Below are positions 20,610 to 30,340 of a stretch of DNA of 64,000 bases, one piece after another. Position numbers and translations under genes: made by a program. The stretch spans positions 305,006 through 369,005 of the forward strand of contig CAUYUJ010014620.1 of NCBI GenBank assembly GCA_963575745.1, in the 5' to 3' direction. Position 1 is the stretch's first letter, and each line of letters starts with the position of its first letter. This DNA is from Prorocentrum cordatum. Its lineage: Eukaryota; Sar; Dinophyceae; Prorocentrales; Prorocentraceae. Below the pieces are notes generated by a model. That model was not told where the DNA came from. It saw only the letters and a list, made by a program, of their open reading frames with translations, and ran no database searches.

Positions 20610-20798
20610 TTACAGCCGTTTGATCGGCGACGTCTTGCTATGCCTCATCATCATACCACCATTTACATCTTTACGAGCCTCAGGCAAAGTGGTCAGGGGC
20701 GGCAGCTGCTGTGCAACAGCGCCCACGAGCTCGCGACATCTCGCCGAGCCTCTCTGCGCTATCTGAGGGCCACCATAAAAGAGCGACCAAATATGCAC
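20610..20798 (-). CDS. Short open frame downstream in the 20.6-22.4 kb group
   Basis: Sixty-two codons ending in TAA. The peptide includes CRELVGAVAQQLPPLTTLPE and ends TSPIKRL. The body is protein-like, but the track start is not a clean ATG and the frame may be the end of an exon. Downstream on the same strand of the two larger frames. Confidence 0.3.
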   Translation of the reverse strand: MHIWSLFYGGPQIAQRGSARCRELVGAVAQQLPPLTTLPEARKDVNGGMMMRHSKTSPIKRL

Positions 20799-20912
20799 AC
20801 GCGGGGGGTCTGGTCAAAATACAGAAGCCTATCTGAGAGTCAACCTAAACAAGTCGCCGTGGCAAACTTAACTCAGCAGTCGAGGCGAGTCGTTGGAGTC
20901 GCAGCGCAGAGC

Positions 20913-21359
20913 CTAGGCGCTAGGGACTCCGCCACCTGAGGGGCCGAGAGTGGCAGTGGAGCCAGTGGCAGCGCCGCTAAGGCCAGGGGCTGCGTCAGCC
21001 TCAGTTGAGCGACCCGTCAGACGCTTCCTGGGCGCGCCGCCAATCGCGTCAGCAGTGCACATATTATTGTTTTTAATATCATTACCATTATTGGCAGCTG
21101 CCGCGGTCCCACCCGTTGTCTTCCCGCCAAACGTCGCCGCGCCAGACTCTGGAGGCGCGAGGGGTACATGCGGCATCCCAGGGAGTTCCCAGGGTTTGTT
21201 GTCCACCACCGTGAAGCCGATTCCCGAGTCAACGAACTGGTCCTTCAGCGGGGGCTGCAGCGTGTTGTCTCCGACCTTGCACAGCGCGGTGGCAGACAGA
21301 CTGAAACGGTCATTCACGTCGCACGTCGTGGCGAAATCGAAACTGACGGCCTTGGGCAT
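20913..21359 (-). CDS. 148-codon hypothetical protein
   Basis: Starts at an ATG (21359-21357) that is the first after an in-frame stop. The N-terminal half, with FATTCDVNDRFSLSATALCK near residue 9 and DSGIGFTVVDNKPWELPG near residue 44, has a folded-protein composition. The C-terminal half is Gly/Ala/Thr/Asn-rich and probably disordered. I do not recognise the family. It lies 228 bp downstream of the next frame on the same strand. Could also be a long exon. Confidence 0.45.
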   Translation of the reverse strand: MPKAVSFDFATTCDVNDRFSLSATALCKVGDNTLQPPLKDQFVDSGIGFTVVDNKPWELPGMPHVPLAPPESGAATFGGKTTGGTAAAANNGNDIKNNNMCTADAIGGAPRKRLTGRSTEADAAPGLSGAATGSTATLGPSGGGVPSA

Positions 21360-21565
21360 GTCAACATACGGGGGTGACGAGGGGCAGGGGTTTCATAGAG
21401 GTTTCCGTGGCCCCAAACGTCGAAGCGACGTTTGATCCGAGTGGTTAGACGCCCGCTTACGCCGAATACGTTGCGTCAGCGATGCTCGAAGTGGCTGATT
21501 TGTTTACACTGTTGTTGCACGTCGTGTGTTTACATGTTCGTATGCGAGGCTTGACATGGCCCGTG

Positions 21566-21586
21566 ATGCCGCCCAACGGGCGGCAT
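21566..21586 (-). promoter_or_regulatory. Perfect hairpin just after a stop codon
   Basis: A 9-bp stem ATGCCGCCC / GGGCGGCAT with loop AAC on the plus strand. On the minus strand it begins one base after the TGA of the upstream frame (21590-21588). Its role is unknown; the position is the notable part. Confidence 0.5.
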
Positions 21587-21587
21587 T

Positions 21588-22362
21588 TCAGAGTTCCTCA
21601 TCTGCGGCACGTCCCGTATAAGTTTGAACGCAGCGCCGAGCCTTCTTGGCGTCGATGCTGCACTGGATGGTCTTCTTCTCACCGTCCGTCCAGAACCACC
21701 CAGCGGACTCCGTGAACGTCTCCAGGTCGAGGTCCTTCAGCTTGTCCCCAACCTGCGCACCGCTGACGACGAAGACGTCGACCAGGTCGCCCTGAACGAT
21801 GCCCTTCTGGTCCGCCAGGTACGTGTGCGACAAGGAGCATCTCCAGGTCACAGTTGAGGGCCCAGCACAAAACCTTCAGGAGGTCGGCGTCCTGGACGGC
21901 GGGTGGCAGGCTGCCAGACTCGTCGGCATTGAAAAAGTCGTGTTTGTTGAGCCGCCGCAAAGCCTTGATCACAACGGCTTCCATGTAGCCCGCCATGTAG
22001 AGGTGCTTCATCCTCTCGGCCGCCGAACGCAGCTTCCTCGCCTTGGCAGACCGCGCGGCGGTGATCAGAGCCGCGGCGTCAGGTTGCACGCCGAGGAGAA
22101 GGCCACGCAAATTGTCGTCCTTCGCGAGCCGCACCAAGGCCTGCACCATGTTTGCATCGGCCACAAGCTCCCGCGAATTGGGGTCCGCAATGATGGCGCT
22201 AACGCCGTAGAGCAGCTGCGTGTTCTGCGCGAGCATGGCCGTGACGGTCTTCAGCTCGCGTTCAGTAGCAACTGCGCCGAGCGTGGCGAAGGTCCCGGCC
22301 ACCTGTACAGCCGCGTTCTCCGCCGTCCGCTCAGAGATCGTCCTTTTCTGCGGAGTTGACAT
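21588..22362 (-). CDS. Hypothetical protein, frame broken near 21840
   Basis: Starts at ATG 22362-22360 (peptide MSTPQKRTISERTAENAAVQ) and reads an Ala/Leu-rich, probably alpha-helical protein with strong G/C third positions as far as about 21840. From there protein-like sequence continues in the frame displaced by +1 and ends CVQTYTGRAADEEL at a TGA (21590-21588). The total would be about 258 codons. The break may be a sequencing error, a disabling indel, an intron border or programmed frameshifting; the sequence alone cannot decide. No domain recognised. One of the strongest non-repeat coding signals in the window. Confidence 0.5.
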
Positions 22363-22439
22363 CGCCCGAAGCACGCTCAACGTGCCCGAATATGGAAACG
22401 GCAGCTCGACGTTGCGACGCTGAGCAAACGCTTCGAACC

Positions 22440-22770
22440 AAAGCAGCTTGCAATGGTGATGGTGATGAACGGTCGTGCGGTTGCTTGTTTTGCACTCGTC
22501 CTATCCCCAGTGGCGTTCTGTAGGGCATCCCCCTCGCCCTCACTCTCGCACCCCCCTCCCCTCATGCCCCCCATCCCCCCCTTCCTCTCTCATCCTCCTG
22601 GCCCTCCTCCAATGTCCTATTTCAGGGCCCCGTCCGAAGACCCCATCGCAGAGACATGCCCCCAGGAGCACGAGACGGGACCCTGCCCAAGTACTATGGT
22701 ATAAGAGCCTCTCCCAGGACTTTACTCCCAGACCTTATCCAAGCACCCAATCCCAGGAGCCGATCCTGGA
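22440..22770. other. C-rich unassigned DNA
   Basis: CCCTCCCC-rich sequence followed by irregular CCCAGGA words. No coding block seen. Confidence 0.4.
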
Positions 22771-22912
22771 ACGTCATCCTCTCCTCCTCCTCCTCCTCCT
22801 CCTCCTCTCCTCCTCTCTGTCCTCCCTCCTCCTCCTCCTCCTCCTCCTCCTCCTCCTCCTCCTCCTCCTCCTCCTCCTCCTCCTCCTCCTCCTCCTCCTC
22901 CTCCCGTCCCCA
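22771..22912. repeat. TCC microsatellite
   Basis: A (TCC)n array of about 140 bp with a TCTGTCC interruption. Confidence 0.95.
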
Positions 22913-23728
22913 GGACCCAATCCCACGACCCAGCCCTAGGATGCTTCGTCTCAGGCCCTGCCCTGGGCACCCCATCCCAGGACCTTGGTTCGGCCCTGGC
23001 CAGTTCTCTACATTCCAGAAGGGAGGGTCTGCCCCAGAGGGGGTTCTTAATCCAGGGTCTACCTGGACATCCCTCTTAGTTCTCTGCTGAACATAGCGCT
23101 CGATGTGGGGGCGCGCCAAAATCATGCAAAAATCGCTACAGTTGTACGAGACGCCGCGCGACCATCGCCAAGCTTAGAGCCGTCGTGCTGCAAGAAGGAC
23201 CACTTGTTGTTTTAATTAAATAGAAAACGAAGGGCCTTTTTCTGGCCACGGCGATCCTAGGCCACCCCGACCTAGACCTAAGGAACGGCCCAAAAACACA
23301 GAGCCGTCCTAAGCCGAAAGCCGTCCCTATTTCAGCGCATTGGCTGTAGACAAGAGGGTTGGTGGAAACACTGACGGGGAGGCGCAGGAAGATGGCGAAG
23401 AGACGTAAGATGAGACGCGCGGCGCTGCAGATAAAACGCGAGGACCTAACGACACACGAGGGTTGGGGGCAACACGTGAGGGTTGGGACAAAAATCGCCT
23501 CCTGTATGTGTTTGTCGGTTCTCTTGCGGGTCTCCCGGGGCTCGCTTGGGGTGTCTTGGGGGCCCTCTAGGGCCATCCAGGAAGCATACTGGAGCTAAAC
23601 GACGATATCAGGAACTCGTAGGTCTCTCTGGAAGGGAAGCTTGCAGCGCATTGTGGGCAGCTTGAGGATATCCTTGTCAAACGCTTGGGGAACTTCTTTG
23701 GGCATTCATGGGTCAGCCGTGGGGTTCC
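22913..23728. other. Unassigned, with GGGCC-type repeat at the right
   Basis: CCCAGGACC-like words to about 23070, then about 400 bp without a recognisable feature, then degenerate GGGCC/CTTGG-type repeat (23500-23728). Confidence 0.4.
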
Positions 23729-24154
23729 CTAGGGCCCCTCGGGGGCTTGGCGTTGGAGCCTCGGAAGGGGCAAACTTGCGTTGTGTCCTTGTTGTTTCGA
23801 CACTTCGGCGCCCAGCATGGTATAGTAGATGACGTTGGGTTTCACCTCCGCCTCCCTCATTTCGCTCAGCAGCGCAAAAGCCCTCTGCCACTGCTCGCCC
23901 TTCTCGCAAGCGCTGATTCCAGCGCTGTAGCTGACGAGTGCGAACACGTGAATCAAATCCACGGTTTGCTGAACCTGGGGTTCGTGACGCGCAGATCTCA
24001 CCCAGAGCTCGCAGAGCTCGCGAAGAGGATGGAAGGAGGGCCAGAGTGCACGTGGATGACCTCGGAGCGTTTCAGGCGTGCCGCGGCAACGACACCGTGG
24101 AGGATGGGATGTCGCGCCGACAGGCGCTGTTGTTCTTGACGCCGCGTGGAACAT
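23729..24154 (-). CDS. PPR fragment in a longer frame
   Basis: A 141-codon frame. Residues about 58-72 read EPQVQQTVDLIHVF, a segment that also precedes the PPR units at 38.96 and 40.05 kb. Residues about 73-108 are one PPR unit containing YSAGISACEKGEQWQRAF and ending VKPNVI. A second unit should start next but is scrambled (YYTMLGAEV). Possibly an exon; more likely a truncated copy, since one unit is not a functional array. Confidence 0.45.
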   Translation of the reverse strand: MFHAASRTTAPVGATSHPPRCRCRGTPETLRGHPRALWPSFHPLRELCELWVRSARHEPQVQQTVDLIHVFALVSYSAGISACEKGEQWQRAFALLSEMREAEVKPNVIYYTMLGAEVSKQQGHNASLPLPRLQRQAPEGP

Positions 24155-24199
24155 TCAACCCTGCATGGTCACGATCCACCGTCGCGGGCCCAGAAGATC

Positions 24200-24480
24200 T
24201 CGTATAAAGAGGGGGTCAGAAACCATGCCCGCCCCCCCTTTCATATCCCCTCCCGAGGAGCCCCTCTCAGGGGGTCAGACACCAGGGTTCCATCCTGACC
24301 CCCCCCGGAAAGAAGCGGGGGATCTGGACCCCCCCCCCTCCCCAAAGGAAATATCCCCCCCCCCTCTGGAAAATAAATCGGAGGGGTCCAAACCCTTCCC
24401 CCCCCCGAAAATTTTTCGGATGGGTCCAGAATCACTCCCCCCCCCTGCGCCCGCCCCCCCTCTGGAGAACGGCGACGACG
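24200..24480. repeat. C-run block
   Basis: Runs of 7-10 C separated by GGAAA- and GATC-type words on the plus strand. It is the left outer part of a mirrored structure; the G-run block at 26110-26290 is the counterpart. Confidence 0.65.
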
Positions 24481-24497
24481 ACGACGACCAGGACAAG

Positions 24498-24542
<45 letters not shown>

Positions 24543-24574
24543 AACGACAGACGACGACCTCGGCGACGACGGCT

Positions 24575-24628
<54 letters not shown>

Positions 24629-24655
24629 ACGGCGACGACGACGGCTACGACGACT

Positions 24656-24689
<34 letters not shown>

Positions 24690-24830
24690 GAGGACGACGA
24701 CGATAGCGACGATGGCGACCACATCGACGACGACGACGAACGACGACGACGAAAACGACGAAAATTCCGACGACGACGATAACGACGACGACGACGGCGA
24801 CGCTTACGACGGCGACAAAGTCAGCGGCGG
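24470..24830. repeat. GAC microsatellite, array 1
   Basis: (GAC)n on the plus strand with the interruption GACAACGACAGACGACGACC followed by CGGCGACGACGGCTACGAC at 24540-24579. The same interruption is in the array at 27000-27160, so the two share an origin. Confidence 0.95.
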
Positions 24831-24889
24831 CGGCGGCGCATGTGTCGCTGGCGCCCGCGCCATGCGCCAGCTCTGACAGAAGGCGACTA

Positions 24890-25768
24890 CAGTTCGATCC
24901 AGCTCTCACAAATACAAATCAGAGTTCGTCCCACCTCTAATATAACATTTGCGGGAATGCATCTAGCTCGGATTGAACTCTTGTAGGGCACGATCCAGCT
25001 CCAATCGAACTCGACTGCGACTCGATCCAGCTCTGATAGAATCCTACGAAGGCCGGGCTCAGATCTACGAGTCCTGCTACTAGGGCTGGGTCCAAAACCC
25101 CATGAAAGTTCGACCAAGCTTTACAGCCCAATCCAACCGTAAACAATCGCATGGGGGCTGGATCCAGCTTTGCTCGGTCCAGCTCCAATCGAATCCTCGT
25201 ATATTCGAATCCAGCTCCATAGGAACCTCACTAGGGGTCGATCAAGCTCTAACAGAAGCCCAATGGAGGCTGAATCTAGTTCGAATGCACTTCCTATAAG
25301 GCCTGATCCAGATCTTATCGTATCTACTTCGGCTTGATCCAGCTCCAACAGAATCCTACCAAGACTCCACCCAGCTTTAATAACATTATTCGGGGGGTCG
25401 AGCAAGTACTTTGATAATCCTACTAGAGTTCAACCCAGCCCTGATGGAATCCTACTAGGGTTCGATCCAGCTCTAACAGGATCCTACTACTGTTGGATCT
25501 AGCTCCCATAGATTCGAACTAGGGCTCGATCCAGCTCCAGTAAAATCCTACGACGGTTGGTTCAGCTTTAATCAAGGTGGGGTCCAAATATGATGGGGCT
25601 GCCAAAGCCCGACCTAGCAGTGATGTAACATTTCTGTAGAATTGGATCCAGCTTCACTTGAACCGCATCTCACCAGGGCTGGGTCTGGCTCTCAGGCTCA
25701 ATCTAGATTTACCAGGCTCCTACTACGGCTCGATCCAGCCTTAATCGCACCCCATGCGGGTTCGATCA
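24890..25768. repeat. ~37-bp degenerate minisatellite
   Basis: Some two dozen diverged units around the consensus GATCCAGCTCTAACAGAATC followed by CTACTAGGG. Lies exactly between the GAC and GTC arrays. Confidence 0.8.
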
Positions 25769-25769
25769 T

Positions 25770-26115
25770 CGGCGGCGTCGTTGTCGCAAGTGTCCTCGAC
25801 ATCGTCGTTGTCGTTTTCGTCGTCGTCGTTGTCAGCGTCGTCATCGGCGTAGCCTCGTCGTCATCGTCGCCGTCGTCTCCGTTGTCGTTGACGTTGTCGT
25901 CGGCGTCGGCTGCGAAGTCGTCGGCGTCGTGATCGTCGTGGTCGTCGTGGTAGTCGTGGTCGTCGTGCGTCGTGCGTCGCGCGTCGTGCGTCGTGCGTCA
26001 TCGTCGTCGTCGACGTCGTCGTCATCGCGTTGTCGTCGTCTCGTCGTCGTCGTCGTGGTCGTCGTCGTCGTCCCGTCATCGTCGTCGTCGTCGCCGTCGT
26101 CGCCGCCGCCGTCGT
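25770..26115. repeat. GTC microsatellite
   Basis: (GTC)n on the plus strand with GTGGTAGTC and GTGCGTC variants. The complement of the GAC array type, so the 24.2-26.3 kb segment is arranged as an inverted pair. Confidence 0.95.
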
Positions 26116-26290
26116 CATTGCAAGGGGGGGGGATTCGGACCCCTCGAATGATTGACCCGGAGGGGGGGCCTTAGTCCTCTCAGAATAACTTTCCGGGGGA
26201 GGGTGTCGTGGGGGGTGGGGGGGGGGTCGGGAAACCCCCCTTCCACCCCTGGTTCTGGGGGAGGGAAACCCCGCGGCCATTTTTTCAAAT
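26110..26290. repeat. G-run block
   Basis: Runs of 7-10 G with ATTCGGACCCCTCG and CTTTCCGGGGGAGG words. Counterpart, in complement, of the C-run block at 24200-24480. Such runs can form G-quadruplexes; not tested. Confidence 0.65.
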
Positions 26291-26570
26291 CGCGGGATGT
26301 TGCGCGATGGCCGATTCTGGACCAGTGTCGGCGCTGAGCCTCTTTTGATGCTGGCGCTGAGGTCGCCGCCGCGCCGACGCGACGCGAGTCTGCGCGCCAC
26401 TCCCCGCTGCTCGGTGACGAGAGCCAGGAACCCTGCTCTCAGGCGGGGCGAGACGGGGCAGGCGGCGGCAAGGAGAAACGGCACGAGGACGAGGGAGCAG
26501 GGAGAGCGAGCGCTCCGGGGGACGCGACGGTGCTGTCCCTCTGCCTCGGGCGCGGCCCGCCCGACCCCCC
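26291..26570 (-). CDS. Possible exon, unidentified
   Basis: A minus-strand block with G/C-biased third positions including SLVLVPFLLAAACPVSPRLR and FLALVTEQRGVARRLASRRR. The hydrophobic stretch could be a membrane segment. Very GC-rich DNA makes such bias less telling here, so the call is weak. Confidence 0.22.
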
Positions 26571-26999
26571 TGTGCGACGGGCATTCCCGCGACGGCCCCC
26601 CCTCTCTGGAGGAGGCCCGCCTCCGGCTGCGCGCGTGCGCCTTGCAGGGAGGCGAGGAGGCCGCCACTGGAGAGCGCCAGTCCGCTGGGGGTCGGCGGGG
26701 CCGTTTCTGAGCCACGTCCCGTCGGGCTGTGAGAGGGGCGCCCCGGTCCTCCACTATGACCGGGCACTCACACGCAGCCATCACGGTCTTGCTAGGGCAC
26801 ACGATCCACTCGTGGCCCTGCAGCACCTCCCCGACGCTCGGGGCCAGGGGCAACTCTTCGGCATGTTGGGTGCCTTCAGGGCCGTGTCGGGGGCATCTTC
26901 GGTCCTCCTGCGAGGCTGTCTGGCGCCTCTGGAGAGCCTCTTGCGATATTCTGGGCGCCTTTGAAGCCGTTCCCGGGTTGTCCCCTAGAGCCCCATTTG
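26571..26999. other. GC-rich unassigned DNA
   Basis: GC-rich sequence with some GGGCC-type words toward the right. No coding block that I could support. Confidence 0.35.
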
Positions 27000-27109
27000 G
27001 AGGACGACGACGACGACGACGACGAGGACAAGGATGACGACGACGAGGACAAGGATGACGACGACGACGACGACGACAACGACAGACGACGACCGCGGCG
27101 ACGACGGCT

Positions 27110-27155
<46 letters not shown>

Positions 27156-27160
27156 CTGGG
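27000..27160. repeat. GAC microsatellite, array 2
   Basis: (GAC)n with two AGGACAAGGATGACG interruptions and the marker interruption at 27075-27094 shared with array 1. Confidence 0.95.
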
Positions 27161-27904
27161 TTATCCCTTAGAGCCCCTTTTGGAGGACAGTGGAATCGCC
27201 TCAGAGCCTTCCTGCGGCGTCCTTGGGGCTCTCAGAGACTCTCTTGGGGCCGTCGCGCAGGGCACATGAGGGGCTCTTTGGAGCCGTCTTCGGGCGCTTC
27301 CGGGCCCTCCTGGGTCTTTTGGGTGCCGTCCATGGCCTCTCTCGGGAGTGTGATGGGCAAAGGTGGGGCGATACAGGAGGCGCTGGGAGGCGCCTACAGC
27401 CATTCTTGGGGCGAAATGGGAGAGCATTCAAATCCTTCCAGCAGGATTGAAAATCTATTATCCCGGCAAAGCAACCTAACAGCGATGTGTAGAAGCATAG
27501 CTGGAAACATTGCCTGTGGTATTCATGTAAGAGTGCTGTTGTAGAATTCTGGTGTTCTCGCAATCGCATTCGGATTCGCAGTGGCAGTCGCAGTGGCAAC
27601 ATCAGCGGCAGTCGCAGTGGCACTGCCAGTAGATGCAGTAGCAATAGCTATACACTAGCAGCAGCAACAGCAGCAGCAGCAGCAGCAGTAATAGTAACAG
27701 TAGTAGTAGCAGTAGAAGTAGTAGTGATGGTAGTAGTGGTAACAGTGAAGTAGTAGTTGTAGTGTGTGGAGTGAACGAGTAGGAGTGATGGGAGCAGTGG
27801 TAGTAGCAGTAGAAACACTGCTTTCGATAACGGTATCTCCAACGATAACTGTAGCCAAGAAGGCTACGGGCACGATGATGATGATGATGATGAAGATGAT
27901 GAGT
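27161..27904. other. GGGCC-type repeat, then AGC/AGT-rich DNA
   Basis: Degenerate GGGCC/CTTGG-type repeat to about 27360, an unassigned AT-balanced part, then CAGTGGCAGTCGCAGTGG and AGCAGCAGTAGTAGT words (27580-27760). Confidence 0.5.
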
Positions 27905-28305
27905 CTTGGAAGTCTGGGAAGTGGAAGAGCACGAAGCGGCGTACAGTTGGCTCCGGGCATTCAAAATGTGGCCCGGGAGTGGAGTTCTGGGAAATCGAAG
28001 AGCACGAAGTGGCCTACAGTTGGCTCCGGGCATTCAAAATGTGGCCCGGGAATGGTGTTCTGGGAAGTCCAAGAGCACGAAGTGGCCTACAGTTGGCTCC
28101 GGGCATCCAAAATGTGGCCCGGGAATGGAGTTCTGGGAAGTCGAAGAGCACGAAGTGGCCTACAGATGGCTCCGGGCATCCAAAATGTGGCCCGGGAATG
28201 GAGTTCTGGGAAGTCCAAGAGCACGAAGTGGCCTACAGTTGGCTCCGGGCATTCAAAATGTGGCCCGGGAATGGAGTTCTGGGAGGTCGACGAGCACGAA
28301 GTGTG
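27905..28305 (+). repeat. 73-bp minisatellite (type 1)
   Basis: About 5.5 units of exactly 73 bp with GGCTCCGGGCATTCAAAATG and GAGTTCTGGGAAGTC. Because 73 is not a multiple of three, each frame cycles through all three readings every three units, giving the 73-residue periodic peptides seen in all plus frames. Not coding. Confidence 0.92.
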
Positions 28306-28562
28306 CGACTGTTTGCTTCAAACGAGCCCGGTCCTCGCCTGTCCGGCTCCCGCCCAGACCCCCCTGGGGAGTCATCAGATGCTCTCTTTTGACCCCATTG
28401 GAAACCTATCAGTCTTCGCTGTTAGGTAATGATTTGGGCCTCGTGGGGCCGTCATCGGGGTGGTCCTGGGAGGCCTCCTGGCCTGTCTTGGGGCCACCTT
28501 TGGCAATCACGAGGCTCGCGCTGGGCTCTCCACAACCATTTGGGCGCTCTCTTGAGCGTCTC
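28306..28562. other. Spacer with GGGCC-type words
   Basis: Unassigned; the last bases GTCTC (28558-28562) are the left target duplication of the element that follows. Confidence 0.4.
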
Positions 28563-28756
28563 TCGGGTCGGGCGAAATGGGGGGATACCAAAGGGGGGGG
28601 GTGAGAATCAGCTCACGTAGCTGATTTTCCTGGCGCCTCCCGGCGCCGCAGGCGGCTTTGTATCGAGGAATGGGCCCCTCGGTGAGGCCGAAGCCAGCTG
28701 CATGCAGCAAATTTCGTACCCCGCCTTTCCCAACCCCCCCCTTTCGCCCGGCCCGA
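28563..28756 (+). mobile_element. TIR element family F10, copy 1
   Basis: A 194-bp element with termini TCGGGTCGGGCGAAA and, on the other strand, TCGGGCCGGGCGAAA. It is flanked by the 5-bp direct repeat GTCTC (28558-28562 and 28757-28761). The interior holds a perfect 8-bp hairpin AATCAGCT-CACGT-AGCTGATT (28606-28626), extendable to 11 pairs with one G-T wobble, and a GGCGCC / GGCGCC hairpin beside it; both are kept in copy 2 at 61429. No coding capacity. A well-supported MITE-like element; the superfamily cannot be assigned from a 5-bp duplication alone. Confidence 0.88.
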
Positions 28757-28835
28757 GTCTCTGAGCCGTCGTTGGGCATCGTGGACCAGGAGCGCCGGGC
28801 GCCCTGGCAGCCCCAGGAGCCGCCCCCACCGAGAG

Positions 28836-29039
28836 CTACGGCAGCGCAGGCTCGCGCGCACGGCTCGGAGCAATTGTAGTACAGATGACGTTGGGCTCCA
28901 AGTTCGCATCCGACATACCGTTGAGTAGTGTCAAGGCCCGCTGCCACTGTCCGCCCTTCTCGCACGCGCTGATCCCAGCGTTGCAGCTGACTAGGGCTGG
29001 CCCGTGGACTTCGTTCACGAAATCTGCACGAACGGGCAC
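28836..29039 (-). pseudogene. PPR fragment, one unit
   Basis: One unit containing CNAGISACEKGGQWQRAL and ending ANLEPNVI, preceded by NEVHGPALVS and followed by unrelated residues. The start of the next unit is recognisable but out of frame. TGC-rich DNA follows on the plus strand. Confidence 0.6.
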
Positions 29040-29049
29040 GTGATTGTGG

Positions 29050-29248
29050 ACATGCTGCCGAAAGGCTGAAATTACAACGTCGGGCTCGGCCCTCGCATTC
29101 GGCGTATGCTATTGCGTGTTGCCGCATGCTGCCGCTGTTGCCTGCTGTTGGTAATGCTTGCCGCTGATGCGTGTCGTTGTTGCTTGTGGCTGCAAGGTGC
29201 TGCTGCTGGCCATGTCACGTGCATGATGCTGAACGCTACCTGCTGCTG

Positions 29249-29308
<60 letters not shown>

Positions 29309-29345
29309 GCTGTTGCTGTGTGCTGCCGCTGCTGGCGCCTGCTCC
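29050..29345. repeat. TGC/CTG array
   Basis: TGC-rich DNA with a pure (CTG)n core at about 29245-29310. Confidence 0.9.
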
Positions 29346-29680
29346 GTGTTTCGTGCTGCTTCCGTGTGGGTAACTTGGCCCTTGTGGGCCGCCCAAGGAT
29401 GATCGTGAGCCTCCCTGAGGCCACACCATCGCCGAGGCTATACATTCCAAAGCAACCGTGGGCCTTACCTTCCAGCGATGCTCCGTGTGGCCGCCCGGGC
29501 AGGTCGGAGGATGCGGGCCGACTGCGCGGGCTGGGGAGAAGTTCGAAGGCACTACGAAGCACGCACTACAAAGCATGCCCCCAATGGCCGGCCTGCTTGG
29601 AGCTTGTTTACGGAGAACTCCCCGACGAGTCGCCCATTGAGACCGAAGCCTCTCCAAAGAAGGGGAGATAATACGAGGAG
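29346..29680. other. Unassigned segment
   Basis: No repeat or coding block that I could defend. Confidence 0.3.
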
Positions 29681-30340
29681 CACGGGCGCCTTATTTTCCT
29701 GGGTGGCAGGCGCGGTCCAAGAGCTCCCTGAGGAGCCTTCCCTCGGAAGCCTCTTGGTGGCGGTTTTGGGGGGTTGTATTGGGACCTCTCGGGGACCTCT
29801 CGAGGCCTGATGTGGGCCTCTTGGGGACTTCATGGGGCTTCTTGGAGGCCTTCTAGGGGGTTCTGGGATCATCCTGGAGAGCGGAAGGCGCGAAATGCCA
29901 ATTCGAGCTCCCACTCTTGAGTCCCTCATGGAGCCGTCTTGGGCCGTCTTGGATGCCTCTTGGGACGGCTTAGGCCACTATTGGACCGTCAGGGGGCCCT
30001 CTTGGGGGACTCTGGCTGTCTTGGATGACCTTCTTGGGGGCCTCTCGGGCTGTCTTGCAGCGTCGAAAACCCGAAAAGGCGAGAACGCTGAAACCGTCCA
30101 AAAACCAACAAGAAAATGATGATGTTCGCCCCTCGGGGCCCTTCTCGGGGAGCTTGGCCCTCTTGGGTGGGCCGTCTTGCGGCCATGTGGGGCCGTCTGG
30201 ATGCCACATTGGCGACCTCTTTGACCGTCTGCAGCCGTCTCGGGCCATCTTGGACCGTCCTTTGGGTCCTCTTGGGCCGCCTTGGAGCCCCCAGAGGGGA
30301 GCCGGGAGCGCGTCAGGGCCGGCCGGGGCCGGCTTTGAGC
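29681..30340. repeat. Degenerate GGGCC/CTTGG-type repeat
   Basis: Words such as CTCTTGGGGGACTC, GGCCGTCTTGGATG and CCTCTTGGGCCG follow one another irregularly on the plus strand. Confidence 0.65.

Noticed and set aside
21425-21490. A-box-like CCGAGTGGTTAGACG, possible tRNA
   Set aside because: No B box (GGTTCGAATCC) at the right distance and no cloverleaf could be drawn.
27764-28604. Two plus-strand frames of more than 220 codons
   Set aside because: All three plus frames are open with the same 73-residue period, as expected from a stop-free 73-bp unit.
28606-28626. Hairpin as a bacterial-type terminator
   Set aside because: It lies inside a TIR element in a eukaryotic genome and lacks a functional context.
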